Below, one piece after another: positions 10,380-20,160 of a stretch of 64,000 nt of DNA. The stretch comes from Zygnema cylindricum (taxonomy: Eukaryota; Streptophyta; Zygnematophyceae; Zygnematales; Zygnemataceae), in NCBI GenBank assembly GCA_037447655.1, contig JBBHKE010000389.1:1-64000 (forward strand), in the 5' to 3' direction. A program made the translations under genes and the position numbers. Every line of letters starts with the position of its first letter. Position 1 is the stretch's first letter. The notes below the pieces were generated by a model. That model did no database searches, had not been told where the DNA came from, and saw nothing but the letters and a program-made list of their open reading frames with translations.

Positions 10380-13300
10380 TTGAGTTACACTTACAAAGGA
10401 GGAAAGATGTTAGATTACTGTAATGATCTTTCTTGTTTGTATATGGAAATGGAAAGTGTCGGGTGGACAGGTACAATGAAAATGAAAGTTAACACCCTTA
10501 TCATGAAATTACCAGATGAGTTCGAAAACATAGTGTACCGAGTACAGGGAATGCCTGATAGTTCATGGAAATGGAACACAGTAGTCAGGATGATACTTGT
10601 GCAGGAAAACACAATGGAGATTAGGAGAGGAGGAAAGAGCATTCAAGCTCTAGCAGCAGGAGGGGACCGATGGGGGAAGGATCCGAAGAAACCTTATAGA
10701 GGGGAAAGAGATAATTCTGGGGGACAGAGGCCCCCAAAGGGTCTTTGTCATTATTGCAAAAAGCCGGGACACTTTATTGCAGATTGTGTCAAGTTGTCAG
10801 AGCTGAGGCTCCAAGAAAACCGTGGAGGGGGTTCTTCCGGAGGGAAGAAAAAGGCACTTGTGGTTACAAAAGTGTCAGGAGAAATCGAGGATGAGTCATC
10901 TGAGGAGGATGGGGAGCTTCTTCTTGACGAGAGTCTGGAGGAGAAGGAGATCCCTCGGAGGCAGAAGTGTGCCCTTGGAGCAATTCGGGAAGATCCACAG
11001 GAAGGATGGATCATCGACTCAGGTGCATCCATGCATATGTGCCGTGATAAAGAACTCTTCACTAAGCTACGAAAGATTCCTACTGTAGAGATAGAGTATG
11101 GGGATGGGAGAGTGGTTACTACAGATCTAGTGGGATCAGTAGATGTGAAAGTCTTAGTGGAGGGTAAGACCTCTATACTTACATTCTCAGATGTACTTTA
11201 CATTCCTCAGCTGAGTAAAAATCTTGTCTCTACGTCTGTGTTAGATGACAAAGAGTTTGATACCTTCACCAGAAAGGGAGTCTTTACAGCTAAGTATGGG
11301 AATGAAGTTTACTTCACAGCAGATAAGGGTAGCCAAGGAATGTTTAGGCTTGACTTGAGTAATGAAAAGAAGAATGCTTACTATGTTGGTGTTCCTAAGG
11401 TGATGATTTGGCATAAGCGTTTGGGGCATGTGCATTTTGATAGGTTAAGGGAAATGAAAAAGCTTGGAGTAGTAGATGGCATTCAGTTTGGGGATAATGA
11501 AATAATGGATGATTGTAGTGGTTGTGCTCAAGGTAAGACTCACAGACTTCCCTTTCCCAAAGCCGCCACATATAGAGGTGAGAAAGTGTTAGATTTGGTC
11601 CACACATATATTTGGGGACCTGCAAAAGTACCTTCGGTTGGAGGAAAGAGGTTTATGATGACAATAACTGATGATTGGTCTAGATACTCCAGAGTCTACT
11701 TTCTGAAAAATAAGTCTGAAGCATCCACTTACTTCAAAGAATATAAAGCTTGGAGTGAGAAGTTGCATGAAACCCCTATTAAGAGGATAAGGAGTGATAA
11801 TGGGGGGGAATATACCTCTAACCAGTTTGAGGAATATCTGAGAGATGAGGGAGTGCAACACCAGAAAACTGTACCATATAACCCAGAACAAAATGGGGTA
11901 GCTGAGAGGTTGAATAGAACACTAGGAGATAGTGCATGCAGTATGTTGGCAGACAAGAAAATAGGAAAGAGATTTTGGGCAGAGGCAATGAACTGTGCCA
12001 ACTATATTAAGAATAGAGTCCTCACCTTAGCAGTAAAGGGAGTCACACCTTATGAGAGATGGGTTGGAAGGAAACCAGATATCTCACACCTTAAAGTATT
12101 TGGTAGCCAAGTTTACAGTCTTGACACGGATAGGAAAAACTGGAAACTAGATGCTAAGGGAAAACCTGGATACTTTGTGGGATATGATGAGGATGTTAAG
12201 GGATATAGAGTATATGACTTGGCAAAGAAAGATATCATTCTGGTCAAACACTTAGTTGTCATGGATGAAGGGAAGTCATTTGACCCCTTCAAATATACAA
12301 AGAAGATTAGGATCAGATTTGAGTCTGAAAGTGAGGAGAACTCGGTCGTTCCCGAAAGGGATATGGGTGACACCGTGATTACAGATTCAGGGGAGATCCA
12401 AGATACAGGAGACTCACCGGAAACCTCACATACTCCTATGGACTTCGAGGAGATAGAAGAAGCGGGACAAGAACCGGTTTCCATGGACAGGGGAGCCGAT
12501 GAAACAGTGAGAAGAAATCCAAGACTTCCATCCATTCTTGCTTCAGAGTTTGAGGGAGGAAGAAGGAGCAGCAAAAGATTACAGGAAAAACAGGTCGCTC
12601 ATAAGGTAACTAAGCTTTCTCACCCTGATGAGCCTCACTCTTACTCGGAGGCAGTGAATAGTCCAGAGAAAGAAAGATGGATTAGAGCTATAAATGATGA
12701 GATGGCTTCTATCATGGAAGCAAATACCTGGGAATTAGCAGATTGTCCTCCAGACAGAAAACCTATTGGGTGTAAATGGGTATTTAAACTAAAACTGAAC
12801 CCAGATAATACCATTGAAAGATATAAGGCTCGATTGGTAGCGAAGGGGTTCACCCAAAAGAAAGGGATTGACTATGAGGAGACCTTTGCTCCAGTTGTCC
12901 GGTTCCCATCAGTAAGGATTCTCCTCAGCCTGGCAGCAGCGGAAGACATGGAAATCCATCAGATGGACATTAAAACTGCGTTTCTTAATGGTGAGTTAGA
13001 GGAAGAAATTTTCATGAGACAACCCGAGGGGTTCGTGGAGGAAGGAGAAGAGAGCAAAGTCTGCAGGCTCATAAAGTCCTTATATGGACTAAAGCATGCT
13101 CCCCGACAGTGGAACAAGAAACTAGATGAGTTTCATACCAGTCTGGGATATATCCGTATAAGCTCTGACCATTCTATCTATATGTTTGAAGATGAGAATG
13201 GTGTCATTTTTATTGCAATTTATGTGGATGATCTGCTTGTGTTGAGTAAATCCTTGGAAAAGATCAATAAGTTAAAAACAGAACTTAGAAGCAGATTTGA

Positions 13301-14198
13301 TATGAAGGATTTAGGGGAGGCAAAATATATTTTGGGGATTCAGATGGAGAGAGATAGGGGGAAGAAGATTATCAGACTTACTCAGAAAGAAGCAATAGGT
13401 AATATGCTTGAGAAATTCCAGATGGAAAATGCTAACAGTTGTACCACTCCCATGGACTTGAAAAAAGTAAGTGATGGGAGTGTAGAACGAGGAGTAATTA
13501 TCTTAGATGATCAAATGAGTATTGAAGAGAGAGAGTTTATGAAGACTATCCCTTATAGACAGGTCGTAGGAAGTTTAATCTATTTTATGAATTGTACCAG
13601 GTCGGACATAGCGGCAGCAGTTGGAGTACTCAGTAGGAGTCTGAATGATCCTAGGAAGAGGGATTGGGAGGCAGCCAAGAGAGTCATGAGATATCTGGTT
13701 GGAACCAGAGAGTTATGGTTGCATTTGGGAGGGGAGCACACTGACATCACTACTTGGAGTGATGCCAGTTATGGGGACGCACCTATGAGACGATGCACTT
13801 CTGGGTATGTGTTGTATGTTGGGGAAGGTGCATGCTGTTGGAGCAGTAAGCAACAAAAGGTGGTTGCACAGTCCACCATGGAGGCTGAGTACATGGCCTC
13901 TTGTTCTGCTGTGAAAGAGTTGATGTGGGTCAAGTCCTTGCTGCAAGAACTAGGGTATATGAAGGAGGGAGTGCATGAAGTGTTTTGTGATAATCAAGCG
14001 GCCATAGCAATTGCAGCAAATCCAAAACATCATTTTAAAGCTAAACATATGGACATAAGATTAAGTTTTGTAAGAGAAAAAGTTGAGAATAAAATAGTGA
14101 ATCTTGTATATAGATCTGATGAGGAAATGGTAGCGGAAATGATGACCAAACCTGTACCCTCGCCAAAATTAAAATACTGCAGGAAAAATGTGGATTAA
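10380..14198 (+). CDS. C1 Gag C-terminus-protease-integrase-RT-RNase H polyprotein
   Basis: An uninterrupted 1,272-codon frame follows the solo LTR; the first codon is TTG, so this is a continuation of gag rather than a true start. In order: capsid end; CCHC knuckle CHYCKKPGHFIADC; aspartic protease WIIDSGASMHM (Asp near residue 213); integrase zinc region (HKRLGH...CSGC); integrase core; RT with YVDDLLV (residues 948-954); RNase H with Asp 1128, Glu 1168 and Asp 1204. The integrase triad should be D-D-E. The second Asp (SDNGGEY, 473) and Glu (NGVAERLN, 509) are present, but the first is Tyr at residue 410 (HTYIWGP; HTDIWGP in C2). The end reads KYCRKNVD then stop, where C2 reads a few residues further, consistent with a one-base loss. 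Protein would act in cytoplasmic virus-like particles if made. Confidence 0.92.
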   Translation: MSYTYKGGKMLDYCNDLSCLYMEMESVGWTGTMKMKVNTLIMKLPDEFENIVYRVQGMPDSSWKWNTVVRMILVQENTMEIRRGGKSIQALAAGGDRWGKDPKKPYRGERDNSGGQRPPKGLCHYCKKPGHFIADCVKLSELRLQENRGGGSSGGKKKALVVTKVSGEIEDESSEEDGELLLDESLEEKEIPRRQKCALGAIREDPQEGWIIDSGASMHMCRDKELFTKLRKIPTVEIEYGDGRVVTTDLVGSVDVKVLVEGKTSILTFSDVLYIPQLSKNLVSTSVLDDKEFDTFTRKGVFTAKYGNEVYFTADKGSQGMFRLDLSNEKKNAYYVGVPKVMIWHKRLGHVHFDRLREMKKLGVVDGIQFGDNEIMDDCSGCAQGKTHRLPFPKAATYRGEKVLDLVHTYIWGPAKVPSVGGKRFMMTITDDWSRYSRVYFLKNKSEASTYFKEYKAWSEKLHETPIKRIRSDNGGEYTSNQFEEYLRDEGVQHQKTVPYNPEQNGVAERLNRTLGDSACSMLADKKIGKRFWAEAMNCANYIKNRVLTLAVKGVTPYERWVGRKPDISHLKVFGSQVYSLDTDRKNWKLDAKGKPGYFVGYDEDVKGYRVYDLAKKDIILVKHLVVMDEGKSFDPFKYTKKIRIRFESESEENSVVPERDMGDTVITDSGEIQDTGDSPETSHTPMDFEEIEEAGQEPVSMDRGADETVRRNPRLPSILASEFEGGRRSSKRLQEKQVAHKVTKLSHPDEPHSYSEAVNSPEKERWIRAINDEMASIMEANTWELADCPPDRKPIGCKWVFKLKLNPDNTIERYKARLVAKGFTQKKGIDYEETFAPVVRFPSVRILLSLAAAEDMEIHQMDIKTAFLNGELEEEIFMRQPEGFVEEGEESKVCRLIKSLYGLKHAPRQWNKKLDEFHTSLGYIRISSDHSIYMFEDENGVIFIAIYVDDLLVLSKSLEKINKLKTELRSRFDMKDLGEAKYILGIQMERDRGKKIIRLTQKEAIGNMLEKFQMENANSCTTPMDLKKVSDGSVERGVIILDDQMSIEEREFMKTIPYRQVVGSLIYFMNCTRSDIAAAVGVLSRSLNDPRKRDWEAAKRVMRYLVGTRELWLHLGGEHTDITTWSDASYGDAPMRRCTSGYVLYVGEGACCWSSKQQKVVAQSTMEAEYMASCSAVKELMWVKSLLQELGYMKEGVHEVFCDNQAAIAIAANPKHHFKAKHMDIRLSFVREKVENKIVNLVYRSDEEMVAEMMTKPVPSPKLKYCRKNVD

Positions 14199-14220
14199 AA
14201 GAAAAATTAAAAATAGACTA

Positions 14221-14234
14221 GAAAATAAGGGGAG
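14221..14234 (+). promoter_or_regulatory. Polypurine tract of C1
   Basis: GAAAATAAGGGGAG lies immediately before the 3' LTR and would prime plus-strand DNA synthesis. The same core AATAAGGGGAG precedes the 3' LTRs of A, B and C2. Confidence 0.8.
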
Positions 14235-15238
14235 TGTTGAAATAAGTAGTTTTTGTATTTTCTAGTTTAAAATAAATTAGCGGAAACATATATAAGAAAT
14301 GATGGCAGCCTGCCTCCATCTCTTCTCTCTCTCCCCCATACTTGTTGTAGTCACTGAAAGAGAGAGAGAGAGCGATGGAGCCATGGCTGCCTCAGCTCCA
14401 TAGGAAGGACTAAAGAGTGACTTAAGTCACTCTCAACAAAAGGTTGAGTTCGGCAAGACTCGAACCCCCGACCGGTAGAGCGCGGCGTAGCCGTTAGCTC
14501 TAACCAGTCTGTCGTAGAAGTCCGTTAGATTATATAGGGTTTCATTCATATATAAACTGTTGTATAGTACCGAAATGATCTAACTGGAATATGAAACGAA
14601 ACGAACATAGAACTTGTTAAGGTTTAGTGCAAAACGTCATTTCGCACGAAACAAATGAAACAGACACTTTTAACGGTCGACATTTAATGTCGGATTTAAT
14701 CCGACGGCGCACGTCGTCGCCGAGATCGCGGAATGGTCACTTTGGATTTTATGGACGTGGCATGACGTGGCGCCGCGTGGAAGGATGACATTCGGTCGCG
14801 GGAATTCCGGAGGAAGTACGGACAAGTGGAAAAATGACACGCGTCCACTCAAGAGCCTTGTCGTACACCGGCCGTACAGAAAGTACATCGGCCATAGTAC
14901 CTTTCTGTACTTTACAGTAATACGATTGGTTCGTACTTTAGTAGATAGGGGTTGTGAGAGGGATTTAGGACTTAGGAAATATTTGGTAGACAGACACCTC
15001 TCTCTAAGAGAGCTTTGTATAAATTGGCATTTTTGCCGGCTCATAACTTATCGCCTGAATGGCCGTTTTCAGTGATTCTTTTTGCTACGGACTCAGGGGA
15101 GTCCAGGCTACACAGGGGTGCACTCAAATTCTCAGTTTGCCTTCTTGGGCAGAAGTGGTCGTGGCTTAAAGTGGGTTAGTTAAATACTATCTAGAGGCTT
15201 CCTGTATTCTGTAGTCCAATGGAGGACACAGAATTGCA
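14235..15238 (+). repeat. C1 3' LTR
   Basis: TGTTGAAATAAG to GAATTGCA, 1,004 bp. At the position where the 5' LTR has a stop in the short ATG frame (ACA-TAA), this copy has ACA-GAA and stays open. Followed by GAGCT, the counterpart of GAGGT before 7838. Confidence 0.9.
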
Positions 15239-15938
15239 GAGCTCATATGCAACGGAAGGTGAAGGGAAAAATCATTCCGTGGATAGGGAAATAGGGGAAA
15301 TGAAAAAAGGGACACCTATGGTGAGGGGAGCTGGGCTCTCAGCTATGGTACCACATGTAGGGATTAAAACTGAAGAAAATGACACAAAAATATGGGAATA
15401 CAAAAACACTATAGCAAAACATCTCATACTTAGATATGTGTCTAAGTCGATAGCTATCACTCTTTTAAGTCTAACCAAAGCTTCAAAGATATGGGAAGCA
15501 CTAATTCATATTTATAAGAGTGAGACTATTCAGAGGCAGCAATTAGTAAAACAGGAAATAGATGCCTACGTTTATAAAGGCGGTAGCATGATAGAGTTTT
15601 GCAATGATATTGCTGCGTTATACGTTGAGCTTACTAGTGCGGGATATGTAGAATCTGAGGAGAGTAAGATTAATACACTACTTATGAAACTCCCAGATGA
15701 GTACGAAAACATCATTTGTCGTATGCAGGCAATGGATGCCTCATGGACTTGGAGCTTTACCATGGGGATAATTATTGTGAAAGAAAGCACTTTGGAGCTT
15801 CGTAGGGGAAAGGACAGGTCAATGCATTTTCAGCTGGTGGTGATTGGCGAAAGCGTGATGAGAGAAAGAAAGACAAAGGTAACCCTTATCGGAACTTTGG
15901 TGGAAAGAGAGGGAGAGGAAAAGAAAGGGGAGCTTTGA
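15239..15938 (+). pseudogene. B element gag, 3' part
   Basis: This continues the gag frame cut at 7837. Capsid residues follow through KTEENDTKIWEYKNTIA, QRQQLVKQEI and LMKLPDEYENIICRMQAMD, the last matching the C Gag (LIMKLPDEFENIVYRVQGMP). Near 15810-15820 one base is missing relative to A copies. The frame then leaves the proper basic region, and the knuckle is found in the next frame from 15935. Confidence 0.8.
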
Positions 15939-16954
15939 AAAAGGGAGCTTGCTTTTTTTGTAGGGAACCGGGTCATTATATGGAGGAATGCCCTTGTTTG
16001 GAAAAACTTAGAAGTTGGAATGTGGATGAGGAGGAAGAAGGGGAAGAGGAAAGAAAGGATGAAGATAATTTAGAGCTTCTCCGGATTAGTAGTATGGGGA
16101 AGAAAGAAAAGCACACAGTAATTGCACGAAGGCAACAATGTGCTTTTGGAGGTATAAGGGAAGTAAAGAGAGAGGAGGTACTTAAGGATGTCGAGGAGTG
16201 TAGAGTGTATGACTTAGAAATGAGAAAATCAGTTCTAGGATCCATAAGTGAAAACGGGAAAGATAAAATTAATCAGGATAATTTTATAGATAATAGGGAA
16301 CCAAAAAACTGGTTGGAAAGGGAGACTTCAACGGATTCTGAGGAAAGGGGAGAAGTGAAACTCGAAGAGGTTTCAAAGGATAGGGGAGAAGAGAAATATT
16401 TGATTAAAGGTTTAGGGGAGAAGAAATATTTATTGGGAATTCAATTAGAAAGTAATAGTGGAAAGAATATCATGGGAGAGAGTGAGGGAAGTTCAGAAAA
16501 TGGGGTAATTATCATGGATAAAAATATGAGTATGAAAGATGTAGATCTTATGAGGAACTTAGTGGGGACTAGTGTTTTTTGGGAATATTTGGGGGTGGAT
16601 GGATTTGACATCACTACTTGGTGTGACGTCACTTGTGAAGATGTGCCTGTAAAAGGGTTAGCATCTGGGTGTATGTTGCAGATTAGAGATGGGGCTGGCT
16701 GTTTGGATCGCAAGAGGGACATCGGTTTGTGTGTGGATGAAAAAGTGATGAGGTGGATAACATCTTTGCTCGGATTTATGAAAAGTGGGATGTTAAATAA
16801 AATGTGTGATGCAATTATTATTTCAGTTCATTTAATGCACTGTGTTAAATACTTAAGTTTTATGAAAAGAAAAGGAAAAAGGAAAAAGAAAAAGAAAAAG
16901 AGGAGGGGGTGTTTGTCTACTTTTTTTGTGGAAGTTGAAAGGGAAAAAGACTAG
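15935..16954 (+). CDS. B element Gag knuckle fused to degenerate RT-end/RNase H
   Basis: An open frame of 339 codons. It begins with a CCHC knuckle (CFFCREPGHYMEECP), then an acidic linker with a SMGKKEKH block. At roughly residues 150-165 comes a segment matching the end of RT (LGEKKYLLGIQLESNSGK versus C LGEAKYILGIQMERDRGK). At about 200-290 comes a segment matching RNase H, in which the catalytic motif SDAS reads CDVT and the second acidic motif (MEAEY) is not kept. A lysine-rich tail (KRKGKRKKKKKKRR) ends it. Protease, integrase and RT palm are missing by one clean internal deletion relative to C. The frame staying open while catalysis is lost suggests a structural or nucleic-acid-binding role for the tail, but that is inference. 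The natural start is upstream in gag. Confidence 0.65.
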   Translation: MKKGACFFCREPGHYMEECPCLEKLRSWNVDEEEEGEEERKDEDNLELLRISSMGKKEKHTVIARRQQCAFGGIREVKREEVLKDVEECRVYDLEMRKSVLGSISENGKDKINQDNFIDNREPKNWLERETSTDSEERGEVKLEEVSKDRGEEKYLIKGLGEKKYLLGIQLESNSGKNIMGESEGSSENGVIIMDKNMSMKDVDLMRNLVGTSVFWEYLGVDGFDITTWCDVTCEDVPVKGLASGCMLQIRDGAGCLDRKRDIGLCVDEKVMRWITSLLGFMKSGMLNKMCDAIIISVHLMHCVKYLSFMKRKGKRKKKKKKRRGCLSTFFVEVEREKD

Positions 16955-16967
16955 AAAATAAGGGGAG

Positions 16968-18150
16968 TGTTGATATTTGTGTATTTTCTAGGTCTGTAAT
17001 AGGATAGAAAAAAGGCAGAGGCAGTGTGCCTCTAACTCCCCTCTCCAAGCCCCCACACTTGTTGTAGTCACTGAAGGCTGGATAGGGAGCTAGAGCCATG
17101 ACTGCCTAAGCTCTCTAGAGAAGACAGGGGGTAAATTAGTAATACTTACCAAAAGGTATTTGACAGACCCAGGAATTGATCCTGGTACCTACCGTTCGTC
17201 AGTTCGCCATTAGCCGGTGACTTTATCCATTTAGACTAGAGCTGGTATTACGATGTATGGGGTTTGATAATTATTTAGATAGTTACACGTAGACTAGTTC
17301 ATTTAACTGGAAATATATACGTATTGCTTAGATACAGTTATGTATAGTACAGAGTACAGATTTATTTATTGAAACGGATACCGCGCATTTGGTTCAACTG
17401 CGAAACAAATACCGCGCGTCTATTTTCAACGGCTTGCAATATAGCCGGATTTGATCGGACGACCACGATAGACGCCGCGATCGCGGGATATGTACTTTTG
17501 GCGGTTTGCGGTCATCGCCACATAGGATGACACATGGCACGTCAACATTGGATTGCGGCGACATCGGAGATTACAGGAACAAATAGATATATGACATGTG
17601 TTGATATTTCAGCCATATCGTACGATTGTCGTACAGAAAGTACACCGGCACCTGTACTTATCTGTACGGTACAGTGATGTGATTGGTGCCGTACGTCAGT
17701 AGATAGGGTCTTAGAGTGAGAATAGGACTTAGAATTTTTTGAGTAGCTAGTCGCCTCTCCCAGAGAGCATCTTGTATAAATGGCTAACTTTGGGCAGCCA
17801 TAACTATCAATTTACTTGACCATTTTCATTGATTCTTTTTGCTGCGGACTCAGGGGAGTCCAGGCTACACAAGGGTGTAGTCGGTCAGAGTTTTTGTCTG
17901 CCAGGGTGGCTGGATTTCTAAGGGAAAGTCAAAGTGGGTGAATGTGTCCAAATCTCATATTCTAACTTTGCATTCTGTGGTGGAACTGAGCACACAGAAA
18001 GTGTTATTTCACAGGGGTGAATCTATATTGGGGTTTTGACTGTCAAGGGGTCAGTCACTTGGTTTTATATCAACTTGGAGTCGGCACTATCTAGATTAGC
18101 TTCTTTTGGATCAGCATACTCTGAGGGCCAATGGAGGTCTCAGAGTTTCA
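16968..18150 (+). repeat. B element 3' LTR
   Basis: TGTTGATATTTGTG to AGTTTCA, 1,183 bp, after the tract AAAATAAGGGGAG. The antisense T-arm CCAGG-ATCAATT-CCTGG (minus strand, 17185-17169) is a perfect 5-bp stem with a 7-nt loop. Followed by the AATAT duplication. Confidence 0.9.
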
Positions 18151-18987
18151 AATATGTTGGAGCATCTTCGCATCAATAGTATGGGAAGAGAGAAAAGCAC
18201 ACAGAAATTCCACGGAAGCAACAGTGCGTTTTTGGGGGTATAAGGGAATTTAAGAGAATAGAGATACTTGAGGGAATTAAAAATATTTAGGATATTTTCA
18301 TAAATGTTTTGGAAACATAAAACTGGTCGCAAAGGGAGACTTCAACAGATTCCGAAGTAAGGGGAGAAGTAAGTCTAGAGGGGGCTCCAAACGATAGGGG
18401 AGAAGAGGAATATTTAATGAAAGGTTTAGGGGAGGACAAAAAAAATTTTGGGAATAAAAATATAAAGTGATAGTGGAAAGAATTCCGTGGGAGAGAGTGA
18501 GGAAAGTTCAGAAAATGGGGTTTTTATCATGGACAAAGATATAAGTTTAGAAGATGTAGATTTTATGAGGAACTTAGTGGGGACACTTGGTTTTTGGAAA
18601 AAATTGTGTGGTAATGGATTCGCCATCACTAATGGGAGTGATGTCGTTTATGAAGGTGTGCCTGTAAAATGGTTAGCATTTGGGTGTGTATTGCAGATTG
18701 GAGATCGGGTTGGCTGTTTGAATTGCAAGAGGGAAATGGATTAAGTGTAGTTGGAAAAGAAATGGGGTGGATAAAATCTTTGCTCAGATTTATGAAAAGT
18801 GAGATGCTAAATAAAATATGTGATGCAATTATTATTTCGGTTCATCAAATACACTGTTTTAGATACGAGAGTATTCTCTTAAAGTCTAATGAAAAGAAAA
18901 AAAAAAGAAAAAAAAAATTGAAGAGGGGGGTGTTTGTTTGTTTGTGTGTGGTAGTTGAAAGGAAAATATACAATAAAATAAGGGGAG
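18151..18987 (+). pseudogene. A2 internal region, 3' part after element B
   Basis: This resumes the A sequence cut at 6458 (AATATGTTGGAGC) and matches 3395-4230: the end of gag, then the RT-end/RNase H relic (clearest frame 18487-18744), then the polypurine tract AAAATAAGGGGAG. Several stops and small indels are present. Confidence 0.8.
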
Positions 18988-20160
18988 TGTTGATATTTGA
19001 GTATTTTCTAGGTGTACATTAGGATAGAAAAAGAGCAGAGGCAGTCTGCCTTTGACTCCCTTATCGAAGCCCCCATACTTGTTGTAGTCACTGAAGACTG
19101 ATAGGGAGCTAAAGTCATGGGCTGCGTGAGTTCTCCAGAGAGACAGGTAGTAGAAATTAAGAAGGTTCATCAAAAGGATCAATGGACGCAGGAATTGATC
19201 CTGATACTCGCGGACGGTCAAAGTAGTCGTTGGCTCTACCCGTAAGTCTACGAAGAGTGCTACACTATGTTGGGTTCGACAAGTATTTAAAGAGTTATAC
19301 GTAGAATAGTTCGTTTAACGGGAAAAACATACGTAGTACATGGATACAGTTTTAAATAGTACAGAGTACGGTTTTATGTTTGAAACGGATATCGCGCATT
19401 TGTTTAGGCTGCGAAACAAATACCGCGCTTTTATTTTCAACGGCTAGAATTATAGCCGGTTTTGATCGGACGGCCACGATAGGCGCCGCGATCACGAAAT
19501 AAGTACATTTGGCTTTTGACGATCATCGCCACGTCAAGTGACATGTGGGTTGATAACATTGGTTCGCGGAAACTCCGGAGATTGCGGGAACAAATCCAGA
19601 TATGACATGTGTCGACATTTTGGCCATGTCGTACGATGGTCGTACAGAAAGTACACCGGCACCTGTACTTTTCTCTACGACACAGTAAAGTGATTGGTGT
19701 CATACGTTAGTAGATAGAGTTTTAGAGGAGAGATAGAACTTAGAAAATTTTGGGTAGGTAGCTACCTCTCCCACAGAGCATCTTGTATAAAAGGCAAACT
19801 TTGGCCAGCCATAACTATCAATTTACTTGACCTTTTTCAGTGACTCTTTTTGATGCGGTCTCAAGGGAGTCCACGCTACACAAGGGTGTAGTCCGTCAGA
19901 GTTTTAGCCTGCCAGGGTGGCTGCATTTCTAAGGGAAAGTCAAAGTGGGTGAATGTGTCCAAAACTCATATTATAACTTTGCATTCTGTGGTGGAACTGA
20001 GCACACAAAAAGTCTTATTTCACAGGGGTGAAGCTATAATGGGTTTTTGATTGTCAATGGGTCAGTCATTTGGGTTTATATCAACTTGGAGTCGGCACTA
20101 TCTAGATTAGTTTCTTTTGGATCAGCGATTTTTGTGGGCAATGGAGCACACAGAGTTTTA
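18988..20160 (+). repeat. A-family LTR (copy A3, right end of the array)
   Basis: TGTTGATATTTGAG to AGTTTTA, 1,173 bp; the terminal CA has become TA. Sequence after 20160 (TCGTGCATTAGG) is not element internal sequence, so this is the right edge of the tandem array. Confidence 0.88.

Larger units (their letters stand above)
7838..15238 (+). mobile_element. Autonomous-type Ty1/copia element C1 (with nested solo LTR)
   Basis: 5' LTR 7838-8840 and 3' LTR 14235-15238 bound an internal region that is about 4.34 kb after removing the solo LTR. Flanking pentamers are GAGGT and GAGCT, a target duplication with one change. Domain order is Gag-PR-IN-RT-RNase H, the Ty1/copia order. It sits in the gag of element B in the same orientation. 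Gag carries a stop and the nested LTR. Integrase has lost its first catalytic aspartate, so this copy cannot move by its own proteins. Confidence 0.9.
6459..18150 (+). mobile_element. Non-autonomous copia element B (holds nested element C1)
   Basis: This is a complete element with 5' LTR 6459-7640 and 3' LTR 16968-18150. Its internal region is about 1.9 kb, split by C1 at 7837/15239. It is flanked by AATAT on both sides. Internal content is Gag with CCHC knuckle, then an acidic linker, then a degenerate RT-end/RNase H segment. No protease or integrase is present. It must therefore borrow these from an autonomous relative, plausibly element C, which shares its primer site, polypurine tract and LTR landmarks. 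Confidence 0.85.
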
